The notes under the pieces: model-generated
Database searches by the model: none
The model's input: only the letters and a program-made list of their open reading frames with translations
Told to the model about the DNA's origin: nothing
Assembly (NCBI RefSeq): GCF_003952505.1
Contig: NZ_CP034450.1
Span: forward strand, 1,798,001 to 1,862,000
DNA from: Mesorhizobium sp. M4B.F.Ca.ET.058.02.1.1
GTDB lineage: Bacteria; Pseudomonadota; Alphaproteobacteria; Rhizobiales; Rhizobiaceae
Direction of reading: 5' to 3'
Length of the DNA stretch: 64,000 nucleotides
Program-made: the position numbers and the translations under genes
Shown here: positions 9,088-17,572 of the stretch, in pieces
Position numbering within the stretch: the stretch's first letter is position 1
Layout of the letters: the number at the start of each line of letters is the position of its first letter

Positions 9088-10578
9088 CTATTTCAGCGCC
9101 CGCAGCACATGCTTCTGGATCTTGCCCGATGCGGTGCGCGGCAAAGTCTCCACGGCCAAAAATTCCTTCGGCACCTTGTAGCGGGCGATGCGCGCGGCGC
9201 AGTGGCCGGCGAGCGCCGCCGGGTCGAGAGAACAACAGGCGCGCAACACGACGAAGGCGCGGCCGACCTCGCCCCAGCGTTCGTCGGCGATGCCGATCAC
9301 AGCCGCCTCGTCGATGTCGGGATGGGCAAGCAGCGCCATCTCGACCTCGGCCGGGAAGACGTTCTCGCCGCCGGAGATGAACATGTCCTTGCGGCGGTCG
9401 ACCAAGGTGACGAAGCCGTCCTCGTCGCGCCGCGCCATGTCGCCGGTGCGGAACCAGCCGTCCTCGCTGAAGGCGCGTGCGGTCTCCTGCGGCCGGTTCC
9501 AGTAGCCCGGCGTGACGTTGGGGCCGGCGAGCCAGATCTCGCCCGTCTCTCCCGGCGCGACATCGGTGCCGGCGCCATCGACGATGCGCAGTGAAACGGT
9601 CGGCGCCGGCAGGCCGGCCGAGCCCGCCTTGCCGGCGATGCGCTCGGCCTCCAGCGGCATGCCGAGCACCGTGCCGGCCTCGGTCATGCCGAAGCCGTCG
9701 ACCATCGGCACGCCCTGCTCCAGCCACCACAGAACATCCGCGGCAGGGTTCGGCGCGCCGCCGGTGAAGAGCGCCAAGAGCGATGTCCATAGTCGCGGCG
9801 CGAACCCGGGATGCTCGCGCAGCATCCTCGCCATCTGCGGCACGCAGAAATAATGGGTGACGCCGAGCGCCGGATCGGCAAGGCGTCGGTTGGTGTCGCC
9901 GGGATCGAAGCCGGCGGAAATCAGCACCGTGCCGCCCTTGAGCAAAACGGGGCGAAGATTGGTGATCAGGCCGATGACATGGAACATCGGCGCGTCGCAA
10001 AGGAAGACGCTGTCATGGCCAACGCGGCCGATGACGCCGAAATTGACGGCGGTGGCGAAGGCATTGGCTTCGGTGACGTTGACGCCCTTCGGTTGGCCCG
10101 ACGTGCCGGAGGTGTAGAGGATGATCGACGGCCGGTCGGCTTGCGGCAACGGACGGCGCGGCGCCGGCGCTTGCTCTTCCACCGCTGCCGCGAAGCGCGA
10201 GACGGCGAGCGGGGCGCAGCCGGGCGGCGGCGCAAGGTCGGGCGGGGTGTCATGGACCAGAAGCACGGGATCGCAATCGGCAAGGATGGCCTGCCGCTCG
10301 GGCGCGGCAAGCCGCCAGTTGACCGGCACGAAGATGGCGCCGAGGCGCATCGCCGCCTGCTGCAGGATGACGAGGTCGGCGCTGTTGCGGGCCAGCGTGG
10401 CGATCCGCTGCCCTTGCTTTATGCCACTGTTTTCGAGCACTGCGACGGCGCGCTGGATGGCATCGTCGAACGCGGCATAGGTCCAGCGCCGGCCGGACGC
10501 GAGGTCGACGCAAGCGAGGCGGTCCGGCTGCGCGCGGGCATGCAAGGCGACGGGGTCCGGTGTCGTCCAGGCCGGCAT
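9088..10578 (-). CDS. fcs: acyl-CoA synthetase, probably hydroxycinnamate (ferulate)-CoA ligase
   Basis: A 496-residue ANL adenylating enzyme. Seen in order are the ATP-binding YTSGTSGQPKG loop (about 165), a GFGMTEAGT motif, WFRTGDMA, the DRRKDMFISGGENV hinge and the C-terminal PRTASGKIQK with the catalytic Lys. The family forms acyl-adenylate then acyl-CoA. The next gene upstream on the same strand is a clear feruloyl-CoA hydratase/lyase and a divergent MarR regulator follows, so ferulate or p-coumarate is the likely substrate; this part is inference from context. The ATG at 10578 has a GGGAGGAGAT RBS and was preferred to an upstream start at 10599. Confidence 0.8.
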   Translation of the reverse strand: MPAWTTPDPVALHARAQPDRLACVDLASGRRWTYAAFDDAIQRAVAVLENSGIKQGQRIATLARNSADLVILQQAAMRLGAIFVPVNWRLAAPERQAILADCDPVLLVHDTPPDLAPPPGCAPLAVSRFAAAVEEQAPAPRRPLPQADRPSIILYTSGTSGQPKGVNVTEANAFATAVNFGVIGRVGHDSVFLCDAPMFHVIGLITNLRPVLLKGGTVLISAGFDPGDTNRRLADPALGVTHYFCVPQMARMLREHPGFAPRLWTSLLALFTGGAPNPAADVLWWLEQGVPMVDGFGMTEAGTVLGMPLEAERIAGKAGSAGLPAPTVSLRIVDGAGTDVAPGETGEIWLAGPNVTPGYWNRPQETARAFSEDGWFRTGDMARRDEDGFVTLVDRRKDMFISGGENVFPAEVEMALLAHPDIDEAAVIGIADERWGEVGRAFVVLRACCSLDPAALAGHCAARIARYKVPKEFLAVETLPRTASGKIQKHVLRALK

Positions 10579-10659
10579 TGCGATCTCCTCCCGTGTCACG
10601 CGCCGTATCGGTTGCGGCCGGCATCGATCGCCGGTCCGAGACAGGTCACATCGACCGGA

Positions 10660-11484
10660 TCATCTCGCCTTGTCGTAGGCGCCGAGGCCAGGCTTGTAGC
10701 TCTTTTCGTCGATGAACTGGCGGATGCCTTCCTTGCGGCCTTCACTGTCGAAGGAATTGGCCGCCTCCTGCGCCCGCACCAGATAGTCCTCGGCATTGTC
10801 GTAGGTCATCTCGGCGACGCGGCGGATGGCGTCCTTGGTGGCCTTGAGCGCCACCGGGTTCTTCTTCAGAAGAATCCCGGCCACTTCGGCGACGCGCGCC
10901 TTCAGGTCGCTGAGCGGCACGCTTTCATTGACCAGCTTCCAGGCCGCCGCCTTCCTGCCGTCGATCAGTTCGCCGGTCAGCGCGTGATACATGGCATCAC
11001 GCATCGACAGCAGATCGACCACCACCTTGGTGGCGCCGCCGCCAGGCAGGATGCCCCAGTTGATCTCGGAGAGCGCGAACTGCGCCTCGTCGGCGGCGAA
11101 GGCGAGATCGCAGGCAAACAGCGGGCCATAGCCGCCGCCGAAGCACCAGCCATTGACCATGGCGATGGTCGGCACGCGGTACCAGCGCAGCCGCCGCCAC
11201 CAGCCGTAAGCCTCGGCTTGCGCCTTGCGCACGGCGCCCAGGCCCTTCGCCTCGGTCTCGCGGAAATATTCCTTGAGGTCCATGCCGGCCGACCAGGCGG
11301 CGCCCTCGCCCGAGAGCACGAGAACGCTGACGTCGTCGCGGAATTCAAGCTCGTCGAGCACTTGCATCATGCGCCGGTTGAGCGCCGGGCTCATCGAATT
11401 GCGCTTGGCCGGCCGGTTGAAGCGGACCCAGGCGATGCCGTCCTCCACATCGAAGGCGACGGTGTCTTCGGTTTCTCCTGCCAT
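10660..11484 (-). CDS. ech: feruloyl-CoA hydratase/lyase (p-hydroxycinnamoyl-CoA hydratase/lyase)
   Basis: A 274-residue crotonase-family enzyme. Long stretches match the HCHL/Ech pattern: EDGIAWVRFNRPAKRNSMSP, AGMDLKEYFRE, TIAMVNGWCFGGGYGPL, ALSEINWGI and the tail KPGLGAYDK. It hydrates feruloyl- or p-coumaroyl-CoA and cleaves it to vanillin or 4-hydroxybenzaldehyde plus acetyl-CoA. The GWCFGGG oxyanion-hole region and the SEINWG glutamate segment are intact. It is first in an operon with the CoA ligase (82 nt gap) and divergent from a MarR regulator. The RBS is GGAGGAATT before the ATG at 11484. Confidence 0.9.
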   Translation of the reverse strand: MAGETEDTVAFDVEDGIAWVRFNRPAKRNSMSPALNRRMMQVLDELEFRDDVSVLVLSGEGAAWSAGMDLKEYFRETEAKGLGAVRKAQAEAYGWWRRLRWYRVPTIAMVNGWCFGGGYGPLFACDLAFAADEAQFALSEINWGILPGGGATKVVVDLLSMRDAMYHALTGELIDGRKAAAWKLVNESVPLSDLKARVAEVAGILLKKNPVALKATKDAIRRVAEMTYDNAEDYLVRAQEAANSFDSEGRKEGIRQFIDEKSYKPGLGAYDKAR

Positions 11485-11504
11485 GGGTCAATTCCTCCGA
11501 GATC

Positions 11505-11544
11505 GCTATGTTGCATAGCTTTTATCTTTGCTATGTCGCATAGT
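11505..11544. promoter_or_regulatory. tandem MarR-type operators between ech and marR
   Basis: Two near-identical palindromes: GCTATG-TTG-CATAGC at 11505-11519 (perfect 6-3-6) and GCTATG-TCG-CATAGT at 11530-11544, with centres 25 bp apart. They sit upstream of both divergent genes and precede a TTGACA-like -35 at 11554-11559. This is the layout expected for a MarR repressor relieved by hydroxycinnamoyl-CoA. Confidence 0.75.
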
Positions 11545-11588
11545 ATTTTTACCTTGACAAGGGGCCGGATCGCGGCAATCGATCGAAC

Positions 11589-12041
11589 ATGGACGAAACC
11601 AGCAACGATCTCGCCGAGGACGCGCTCGACGCGCAGATCGGCTACAATCTGCGGCGCGCCTCGGCGCTGGCGCTCAACGATTTCGCTATCGAGATGGCGG
11701 AGGCGGAGTTGCGCCCCGTCACCTACGCCATGCTGGCGCTGATCGACGAACGGCCGGGCATCCGCGCCGCCGGGCTCTGCCGGCTGCTCGCCATGAAGAG
11801 CGCCAACATGGCGCCGCTGCTGGCCGAACTCGAGGAGCGCGGCCTGATCGAGCGCGACGACCATGCCAAGGATCGGCGCGTGCAGGAGCTTCGGCTGACC
11901 GAGGCGGCCAAGGCCGCGATGCCCGCCTGGCGGCGTCAGGTGCGCCTTCACGAGGACCGCTTCCTGCATCGGCTGACCAGCAAGGAGCGGGCAACGCTGC
12001 TGCGTCTGCTGCGCCTGATCTGGGTGGATGAGGCGGAGTGA
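11589..12041 (+). CDS. MarR-family transcriptional regulator of hydroxycinnamate catabolism
   Basis: A 150-residue winged-helix protein. The HTH lies at about 60-85 (RAAGLCRLLAMKSANMAPLLAELEERGLI) and is followed by the wing (DDHAKDRRVQELRLTEAA), both typical of MarR, with dimerisation helices at each end. It is divergent from the feruloyl-CoA hydratase/lyase gene, with the two palindromic operators in the shared promoter. FerR/CouR-type repressors of this family bind the CoA thioester of ferulate or p-coumarate as inducer; assignment of that ligand here rests on the gene context. Confidence 0.85.
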   Translation: MDETSNDLAEDALDAQIGYNLRRASALALNDFAIEMAEAELRPVTYAMLALIDERPGIRAAGLCRLLAMKSANMAPLLAELEERGLIERDDHAKDRRVQELRLTEAAKAAMPAWRRQVRLHEDRFLHRLTSKERATLLRLLRLIWVDEAE

Positions 12042-12140
12042 GCGCCGGCGCGCCCTCAACTCCAAGCAAAACAATCCGATAGCGGCGCGTCCTGCGGGAT
12101 TGATTCATCTGCGGGACATCGGGCCTTGGGCGATTAGCGT

Positions 12141-12174
12141 TTCCTCTCCCCGCGCATTTGCTGAGGGAGAGGAA
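12141..12174. terminator. bidirectional hairpin between convergent genes
   Basis: A perfect 10-bp inverted repeat (TTCCTCTCCC at 12141-12150, GGGAGAGGAA at 12165-12174, 14-nt loop) between the 3' ends of the MarR gene and the phosphoesterase gene. Its position suits a bidirectional terminator, but no long T-run follows. Confidence 0.5.
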
Positions 12175-12179
12175 GGACG

Positions 12180-13712
12180 CTATTTCGTCAGATCAAGGGC
12201 GGCCGAGAGATCGCCCATCGGCGGCTGCTCGTTATTGCGCAGCGCCTTGTCGCGGGCGACGATGCCGGGCAGCACCGGCAGGTCGTAGCGCGCGGTAATG
12301 AAGCGCAGGATCGAGGTCGTGTCGTACTGCGTGTGGTCGACGGTCCCCAGCTTCGCATAGGGCGAGATGATGAAGGCGGGAATGCGGTTGCCCGGGCCCC
12401 AGCGGTCGGCCCTGGGCGGCGCGACATGGTCCCAGAAGCCGCCATTCTCGTCATAGGTGACGACGACCAGCATATGCGGCCATTGCGGGCTCTTCTCCAG
12501 ATGCGACACGATGTCGGCCAGATGCTTGTCGCCGCTGGTGACGTCGGCATAACCGCCATGCTCGTTGAGATTGCCCTGCGGCTTGTAGAAGCTCACTGAA
12601 GGCAGCTTGCCGTCGTCGATCGCCTTGATGAACTCGACGCCGTCGAGGCCGCCATCCTTCAGGTGCTCGGCGCGCGCGGCGGTGCCCGGCGCGTAGGCCG
12701 CGAAATAGTTGAACGGCTGGTGGTGGAACTGGAAGTTCGGCACTGGCGTGGCGTTCTTGCCGTCGAGCGCCGCCTGCCAGGCGCCGGAGTACCAGGCCCA
12801 GGAGACGCCCTTCAGCGACAGCAGGTCGCCGATGGTGATCTCGTGCTGCGGCGGCAGCGTGGTCGGCTGCGCCGGATCGGCCAAGGCCTTGTCACCGCCC
12901 TCGGCCGGCTTGTTGGCGCTCGGCTGGTAAGGCGGCTGCATGGTGTTGACGGCGTAGAAATCCGGCGTGATGGCGCCGTCATTGACGAATTTCGGCGCAC
13001 CGCCCAAAGCCGAGGCTGGCGAATTGTCGGCCATCTTGAGCGTCACGCCGTCGGGCTCGACGACGGCGATCTGGCCTTTGACCGGGCTGGTGTCGGCATG
13101 CGGATAGACCGGCGCGCAGGCGCAGGCGAGCATGATGTGGTTGAGGAAGGAGCCGCCGAAGGCGCCCTGGAAAAAATTGTCGGCGAGCACGTATTTCCTT
13201 CCCACCGCCCACATTGGCAACGTCGAGCCATCATAGTGGCCCATGACGAGCGAGCCGGAATCGGCCCAGGCGACGAACTTGTCGTTCCGGCCGGCGTCGA
13301 TCTGCATCTGCTCCTGGTAGAAGCGGTGCCAGAGGTCGCGGGTGATGACGCCGGTGTTTTCATTAAAACCCTTGGGATCGTCGATGGCGAAGCTGGCATT
13401 GGCGAGATGCGCGGTCTGAGCCTCCGTCACCGCAGGGGTTACGCCCTTGCCGGTCAGGCCGCCCCAGGCCGGCGGCAGCTCGGCAAGCGGCTTGCCGTCG
13501 CGGTCGAGTTGGCGGGCCTGGTCGGCCGAGACATTGGCCAGGCCATTGGCGCCGGGGAAGCCGCCATAGAGATTATCGAAGCTGCGGTTCTCGGCGTAGA
13601 TGACGACGACGGTGTCGATCTTGTCGAAGCCGGGAGGAGCCGCATGGGCAGCGGCGGTGAGCGATGCCAGGGCGGTGGAGGCCAGGCAAAGCGAGAACAG
13701 GGACCTAGTCAT
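12180..13712 (-). CDS. exported phosphoesterase (acid phosphatase/phospholipase C family)
   Basis: A 510-residue secreted enzyme of the alkaline-phosphatase-like phosphoesterase family (PF04185: AcpA/PlcC). It has a signal peptide (MTRSLFSLCLASTALASLTAAAHA) and the family N-terminal VVVIYAENRSFDNLYG motif with metal/nucleophile residues. Next come VTYDENGGFWDHVAPP and NRIPAFIISPYAK, then the C-terminal DTTSILRFI segment. It hydrolyses phosphate esters in the periplasm or outside the cell. The ATG at 13712 (upstream GAGG) gives a proper signal peptide; an ATG 13 codons upstream does not. It is divergent from a di-haem peroxidase gene, with a 16-bp palindrome between them. Confidence 0.85.
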   Translation of the reverse strand: MTRSLFSLCLASTALASLTAAAHAAPPGFDKIDTVVVIYAENRSFDNLYGGFPGANGLANVSADQARQLDRDGKPLAELPPAWGGLTGKGVTPAVTEAQTAHLANASFAIDDPKGFNENTGVITRDLWHRFYQEQMQIDAGRNDKFVAWADSGSLVMGHYDGSTLPMWAVGRKYVLADNFFQGAFGGSFLNHIMLACACAPVYPHADTSPVKGQIAVVEPDGVTLKMADNSPASALGGAPKFVNDGAITPDFYAVNTMQPPYQPSANKPAEGGDKALADPAQPTTLPPQHEITIGDLLSLKGVSWAWYSGAWQAALDGKNATPVPNFQFHHQPFNYFAAYAPGTAARAEHLKDGGLDGVEFIKAIDDGKLPSVSFYKPQGNLNEHGGYADVTSGDKHLADIVSHLEKSPQWPHMLVVVTYDENGGFWDHVAPPRADRWGPGNRIPAFIISPYAKLGTVDHTQYDTTSILRFITARYDLPVLPGIVARDKALRNNEQPPMGDLSAALDLTK

Positions 13713-13793
13713 GGGGATGCCTCGTGGCTGGGGATGGCTGGAGGACGGCAATCTATGAACAAGCAGGCGCGGAAGCAGCTACTGCGATGCCTC

Positions 13794-13809
13794 TGTCACT
13801 TTTGTGACA
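13794..13809. promoter_or_regulatory. perfect palindrome TGTCAC-N4-GTGACA in divergent promoter
   Basis: A perfect 6-4-6 inverted repeat lies between the divergent phosphoesterase and di-haem peroxidase genes. It does not fit the direct-repeat Pho box. It looks like a dimeric regulator site, and the regulator is unknown. Confidence 0.5.
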
Positions 13810-13908
13810 TTTTCCGCCCTGCGCGAACACGGTTGCGTGAGCGTCGCGACCGGTCATCAATCCGTTGCACTGGGCACCTAGTTCCGGAGGCAAACCGGAC
13901 CACGCCCT

Positions 13909-15167
13909 ATGCCGACAAGACGATGGAAAAGCCTGACGATCGCTATCGCCACGGCGTCGATGTTCGGCTTCGCCGGACCCGCGAACACGGCAGGCAGCAC
14001 CCATCCCGGCCCGCTGTCGCGCGCGGAGGCTTTCGCACGGGCAGAGGCGATGACGGCGCTGGGGCGCAAGATGTTCTTCGATCCGTCGCTGTCGGCCTCG
14101 CGCAAGCAGGCCTGCTCCTCCTGCCACGATCCCGACCACGCCTTTGGGCCAGCCTCGGCGACACCGGTCGAGATGGGCGGGCCTAATGTCGACCGGCCGG
14201 GCCTGCGCGCGGTGCCATCGCTGCGCTACCTGCAGGCGGCACCCCCTTCACCGAGCACTTCTACGATTCCGAGGATGAGGGCGACGAGAGCGTCGACAAC
14301 GGCCCGACCGGCGGGCTGACCTGGGACGGCCGCGCCGATCGCGGCCAGCAGCAGGCCAGGATCCCCCTGCTCTCGCCTTTCGAGATGGCCAACAAGGATG
14401 AGAGCGGGGTGGTCGCCGCCCTGAGCAAGGCCGCCTATGCGCACGATTTCAAGGCGGCATTCGGCGACGATGTGTTCGAACGGCCGGACGACGCCTTCGA
14501 CGCCGCGGTCGAGGCGCTCGGCGCGTTCGAACAGAGCAGCGCCGATTTCTACCCCTATTCCAGCCGCTACGACGCTTTCCTTGCCGGCAGGGCGACGCTC
14601 TCGGCGCAGGAATTACGCGGCCGCGTTCTGTTCGAGGACGAAGCCAAGGGCAATTGCGCCAGCTGTCATCTGAGCCGACCCAGCAACAATGGCGAGCCGC
14701 CGCAGTTCACCGATTACGGTCTGATCGCCGTTGGCGTGCCCCGCAATGCGGCGATCCCGGCCAATGCCGATCCCGCCTATATCGATCTCGGCCTGTGCGG
14801 CCCGCTGCGCACCGACTTCAAGGGACGCGCCGAATATTGCGGGCTATTCAAGACGCCGACGCTGCGCAACGTGGCGCTGAGGAAAAGCTTCTTCCACAAT
14901 GGCTATTTCCACACGCTGCGCGACGCGGTCGCCTTCTACGGCAGCCGCGACAGCGATCCCGGCCGCTGGTATCCGAAGAATGCCGACGGCACGGTCGACA
15001 AATATGACGACCTGCCAAAGCCTTACTGGCCGAACCTCAACAAGGACCCGCCCTTCGGCGGGAAGCCGGGCGACAGGCCGGCGCTGACCGATGCCGAGAT
15101 CGACGACATCGTCGCATTCCTCGGCACGCTGACGGATGCCGACCAGCGAGGCGCTCCGGCGCATTGA
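13909..15167 (+). pseudogene. di-haem cytochrome c peroxidase/MauG-like protein, frameshifted
   Basis: A periplasmic di-haem c protein of about 420 residues. It has a signal peptide (residues 1-28), first haem motif CSSCH (C69-H73) near the N-terminus and a second haem motif CASCH in the DEAKGNCASCHLSRPS segment, then PTLRNVALRKSFFHNG typical of the family. The open frame from 13909 breaks at a C5 run near 14240-14246: after YLQAAP the downstream sequence (FTEHFYDSEDEGD...) continues in another frame to 15167. One extra C restores the whole protein. It would reduce peroxide or oxidise a partner protein using cytochrome electrons. It is probably an intact gene with a sequencing error. Confidence 0.8.
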
Positions 15168-15271
15168 GATTCCGGCTGTGGACGATGGCGATGCGTGCCG
15201 TCTCGGCGCTGATTGACGTTGCGCGCCGGCTTCTGCAATCTCCTTCTGCTGCATGGCTCCGAGGCACAGCG

Positions 15272-15934
15272 ATGAGGCGCAGTCTTGCATTCGGTGTGAT
15301 TGCCGGTATCGGCCTGCTCTGCGGCGCCGCATTCCTGATTGCAGGTCCGTCGGCAGTCTCGCCGGACAAGATCCAGTCGTCGGTTATCCGCGCTCCCGAA
15401 TTGATCGACCGTGCCTGGAAGTTGCCCGTGGCCGCTGCTTTCAATGCCGACGTCGAATGGCAATCGAACGCATCAAGGTGCGGTCCGGCAAGCGTGGCAA
15501 ACATGTTCCGCTCGATCGGCGAAGAAGAGACGACGGAAGCTGAAGTGCTTGCGGGAACGGGAAAGTGCTGGACCGGTTTCTGCATCATCGGGCTGACCCT
15601 GGACGAGGTTGCCGAAGTCGCTCGAAGCAAGACCAAGCGGAAAGTATCCGTGCTTCGGAACCTGACTGCCGAGGAGTTCCTCGCGCATATGAAGCGCGCC
15701 AACGATCCCGGCCGCCGCTACATCATCAACTTTACGAGGGAGAGGATTTTCGGCGCCGGCGCCGGCCACTTTTCCCCGATCGGAGGATATATGGAGGCCG
15801 AGGACATGGTTTTCGTCCTTGACGTCAACCAGCGCTACAAGCCCTGGCTGATCGAGCGCGAACGCCTGTTCTCGGCCATGGACACGATCGATTCCGATGG
15901 CGACAGGAAGCGCGGTTTGCTGCTGATCGAGTGA
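15272..15934 (+). CDS. phytochelatin synthase-like exported cysteine peptidase
   Basis: A 220-residue protein with an N-terminal signal/anchor (MRRSLAFGVIAGIGLLCGAA) and a phytochelatin-synthase (PF05023) papain-like domain. The triad is visible: C70 in SRCGPASVANMFRS, H166 in GAGHFSPIGGY and D184 in VLDVNQRYKPW. Bacterial short forms such as the cyanobacterial one mainly hydrolyse glutathione to gamma-Glu-Cys and make little phytochelatin. Export to the periplasm is suggested by the N-terminus. The ATG at 15272 (upstream GAGG) was chosen; an upstream in-frame TTG at 15164 would bury the signal sequence. It follows the peroxidase gene by about 100 nt. Confidence 0.8.
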   Translation: MRRSLAFGVIAGIGLLCGAAFLIAGPSAVSPDKIQSSVIRAPELIDRAWKLPVAAAFNADVEWQSNASRCGPASVANMFRSIGEEETTEAEVLAGTGKCWTGFCIIGLTLDEVAEVARSKTKRKVSVLRNLTAEEFLAHMKRANDPGRRYIINFTRERIFGAGAGHFSPIGGYMEAEDMVFVLDVNQRYKPWLIERERLFSAMDTIDSDGDRKRGLLLIE

Positions 15935-16106
15935 CGACGGATGCGATGCCCGGGCGCCTGTCCAGGCATGGCTAAATGCCCGATCTTGATGCCGAAACGA
16001 CCAAGGCTGGGCTTTCATATGCAATATTGCTAATATGTGTACTCGCTCACATGACTACAGCACGCCGGCTGCTACGGTGGCTGCTCGTCGCATGATGGGG
16101 TCTCAA

Positions 16107-16328
16107 ATGCGGTTCGTTGCAGTGCGGGAGCCGCCTGATACTTGGGCGGTGTTTGACACGTGGATAGACGAGCCTGCGGACTACGCTGGCTGCGTGCTTG
16201 CTGGTTTGACGTTGCGTGAAGCCCAGTGGTTCGCCGCCGTCGCCAATGTTGAAACCTCCGCGCGGGTGCGCAATCCCTTGGGCGTCGGCACCTTGGTTGA
16301 GCCGGCGCCGGTCATCGGGGTCTTCTGA
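16107..16328 (+). CDS. small hypothetical protein
   Basis: A 73-residue protein beginning MRFVAVREPPDTWAVFDTW and ending in a Pro/Val-rich tail. Its amino-acid composition is protein-like and the frame is in phase with a GGGG-type RBS before 16107. A longer form from 16035 is possible. It has no known motif. It is convergent with the DHFR-like gene, with 9 nt between the two stops. Confidence 0.45.
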   Translation: MRFVAVREPPDTWAVFDTWIDEPADYAGCVLAGLTLREAQWFAAVANVETSARVRNPLGVGTLVEPAPVIGVF

Positions 16329-16337
16329 GGCAGCCCC

Positions 16338-16925
16338 TCACCTCGCCGGCGCGTAGCGGCTCACCACCATGCCGCTGGCATAGGCTTTCGAACCAATGAG
16401 CTTCAGCATGGAGAAGCCGCCCTGGCCGAAGATGCGGCGGCCGGCACCCAGCACAGCCGGATTGATGAAGAGCTGGAATTCGTCGACCAGCCCGGCGGCG
16501 ATCAGCGCCGAGGCGAAACCGGCGCCGCCGAAGACAGCGATGTCGCCGCCCTCGCCCGCCTTCAACGCATTGACCTCGCGCGGCAGGTCGCCGCTTGCGA
16601 TGCTCGTGCGCTCCCATCGCGCGGCCTTCAGCCTGTCGCTCAGCACCACCTTCTGCGCTGCAACAATGCGCTGGGCAAAGGCATAGAAGCGGTCCTTCGG
16701 GAATCTCGTCGCGGCGTTGCCCCAGTGGGTGAGATAGCCCTCCTCCGCCATCTTGCGGCTAAGCAAGATGGTGTCGATGGTTTCGAACACAGCGTTGAAG
16801 TCCTGCTTCAGCGCATCGTCCCAAGCGCTGTCGTCGCCCCACTCCCAGAGCTGCCAGCGATGGTCGTCCTCGGCGCCGACGAAGCCGTCGACCGACATCT
16901 GCATTTGCAGGATGAGTTTCTTCAT
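16338..16925 (-). CDS. dihydrofolate reductase-family protein (RibD C-terminal-like)
   Basis: A 195-residue protein with the DHFR/RibD-C fold: MKKLILQMQMSVDGFVGA at the start, TILLSRKMAEEGYLTHW in the NADPH region and GGDIAVFGGAGFASALIAAGLVDE near the C-terminus. It is probably an NADPH-dependent reductase of unknown substrate. The start at 16925 has a GAGGACCGGAA RBS. It is divergent from an HxlR regulator, a pairing often seen for this family, and is likely controlled by it. Confidence 0.8.
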   Translation of the reverse strand: MKKLILQMQMSVDGFVGAEDDHRWQLWEWGDDSAWDDALKQDFNAVFETIDTILLSRKMAEEGYLTHWGNAATRFPKDRFYAFAQRIVAAQKVVLSDRLKAARWERTSIASGDLPREVNALKAGEGGDIAVFGGAGFASALIAAGLVDEFQLFINPAVLGAGRRIFGQGGFSMLKLIGSKAYASGMVVSRYAPAR

Positions 16926-16961
16926 TTCCGGTCCTCCTCGTGCTTCCAATCAATTTACTTT

Positions 16962-17022
16962 TGGAACCATTTGACGTGCGAAGGTAATGGTGTTAATAGT
17001 AAAGTGATTTAAAAATGGAACC
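16962..17022. promoter_or_regulatory. TGGAACC repeats in HxlR/DHFR-like divergent promoter
   Basis: Two copies of TGGAACC at 16962-16968 and 17016-17022, in the same orientation and flanking an AT-rich promoter region. They sit close to each start codon and are candidate HxlR binding sites. Confidence 0.45.
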
Positions 17023-17028
17023 GTAACT

Positions 17029-17445
17029 ATGTCGACCAGGGAACGGTCCGGCTGCCCGATCAGCCTGTCGCTTGAGCTGTTTGGCGATCGCTGGACGCTG
17101 CTCATCATCCGCGACCTGGCATTCGCCGGGAAAAAGCATTTTCGCGAATTCCTGCAGTCGGACGAAGGCATCTCGTCGCGAACGCTCGCAGAGCGGCTGC
17201 AGACGCTGCAGGAGGAAGGCATCCTCACCCGCAGCGACGACCCGACCCACAGGCTGAAGGCGATCTACCGGCTGACCGAAGCCGGCGTCGACCTTCTGCC
17301 GGTACTGGCGACGCTCGGCGCCTGGGGCAGCAAATATCGCAAGGCCGACGATGATCTTGCGCGGATTGCCACTGAGTTGGCCGGCGGCGGCGAGCCGGCT
17401 CTGGCGCGGATAAAGGAGAGGCTGCGGCAGGAAAATCTGGGTTAG
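17029..17445 (+). CDS. HxlR-family transcriptional regulator
   Basis: A 138-residue winged helix of the HxlR type. It starts with the conserved GCPISLSLELFGDRWTLLII segment, and the recognition region ISSRTLAERLQTLQEEGIL is followed by a basic wing (DDPTHRLKAIYRLTEAG). HxlR proteins bind as dimers and often respond to redox or aldehyde stress; the conserved N-terminal Cys (C9) may serve as the sensor. It is divergent from the DHFR-like reductase gene. Confidence 0.85.
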   Translation: MSTRERSGCPISLSLELFGDRWTLLIIRDLAFAGKKHFREFLQSDEGISSRTLAERLQTLQEEGILTRSDDPTHRLKAIYRLTEAGVDLLPVLATLGAWGSKYRKADDDLARIATELAGGGEPALARIKERLRQENLG

Positions 17446-17572
17446 GCGGCGCGGCGCAAATCGCCCACACTCCTCGCCTGGATCGCGGCGTCGAAACGAT
17501 GCCTGTCAGCAGACGTTCCGGTTCCAGTCTATGCGCCTCTGCGTTAGACTCAGCTCGAACAGGATCGCCGCC

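Noticed and set aside
9811..11742. A 643-codon plus-strand open frame opposite fcs and ech
   Set aside because: Antisense to two well-supported genes and to the operator region; low-complexity composition.
13791..13812. A Pho box upstream of the phosphoesterase gene
   Set aside because: The sequence is an inverted repeat, not the direct 7-mer repeats spaced by 4 nt that PhoB uses.
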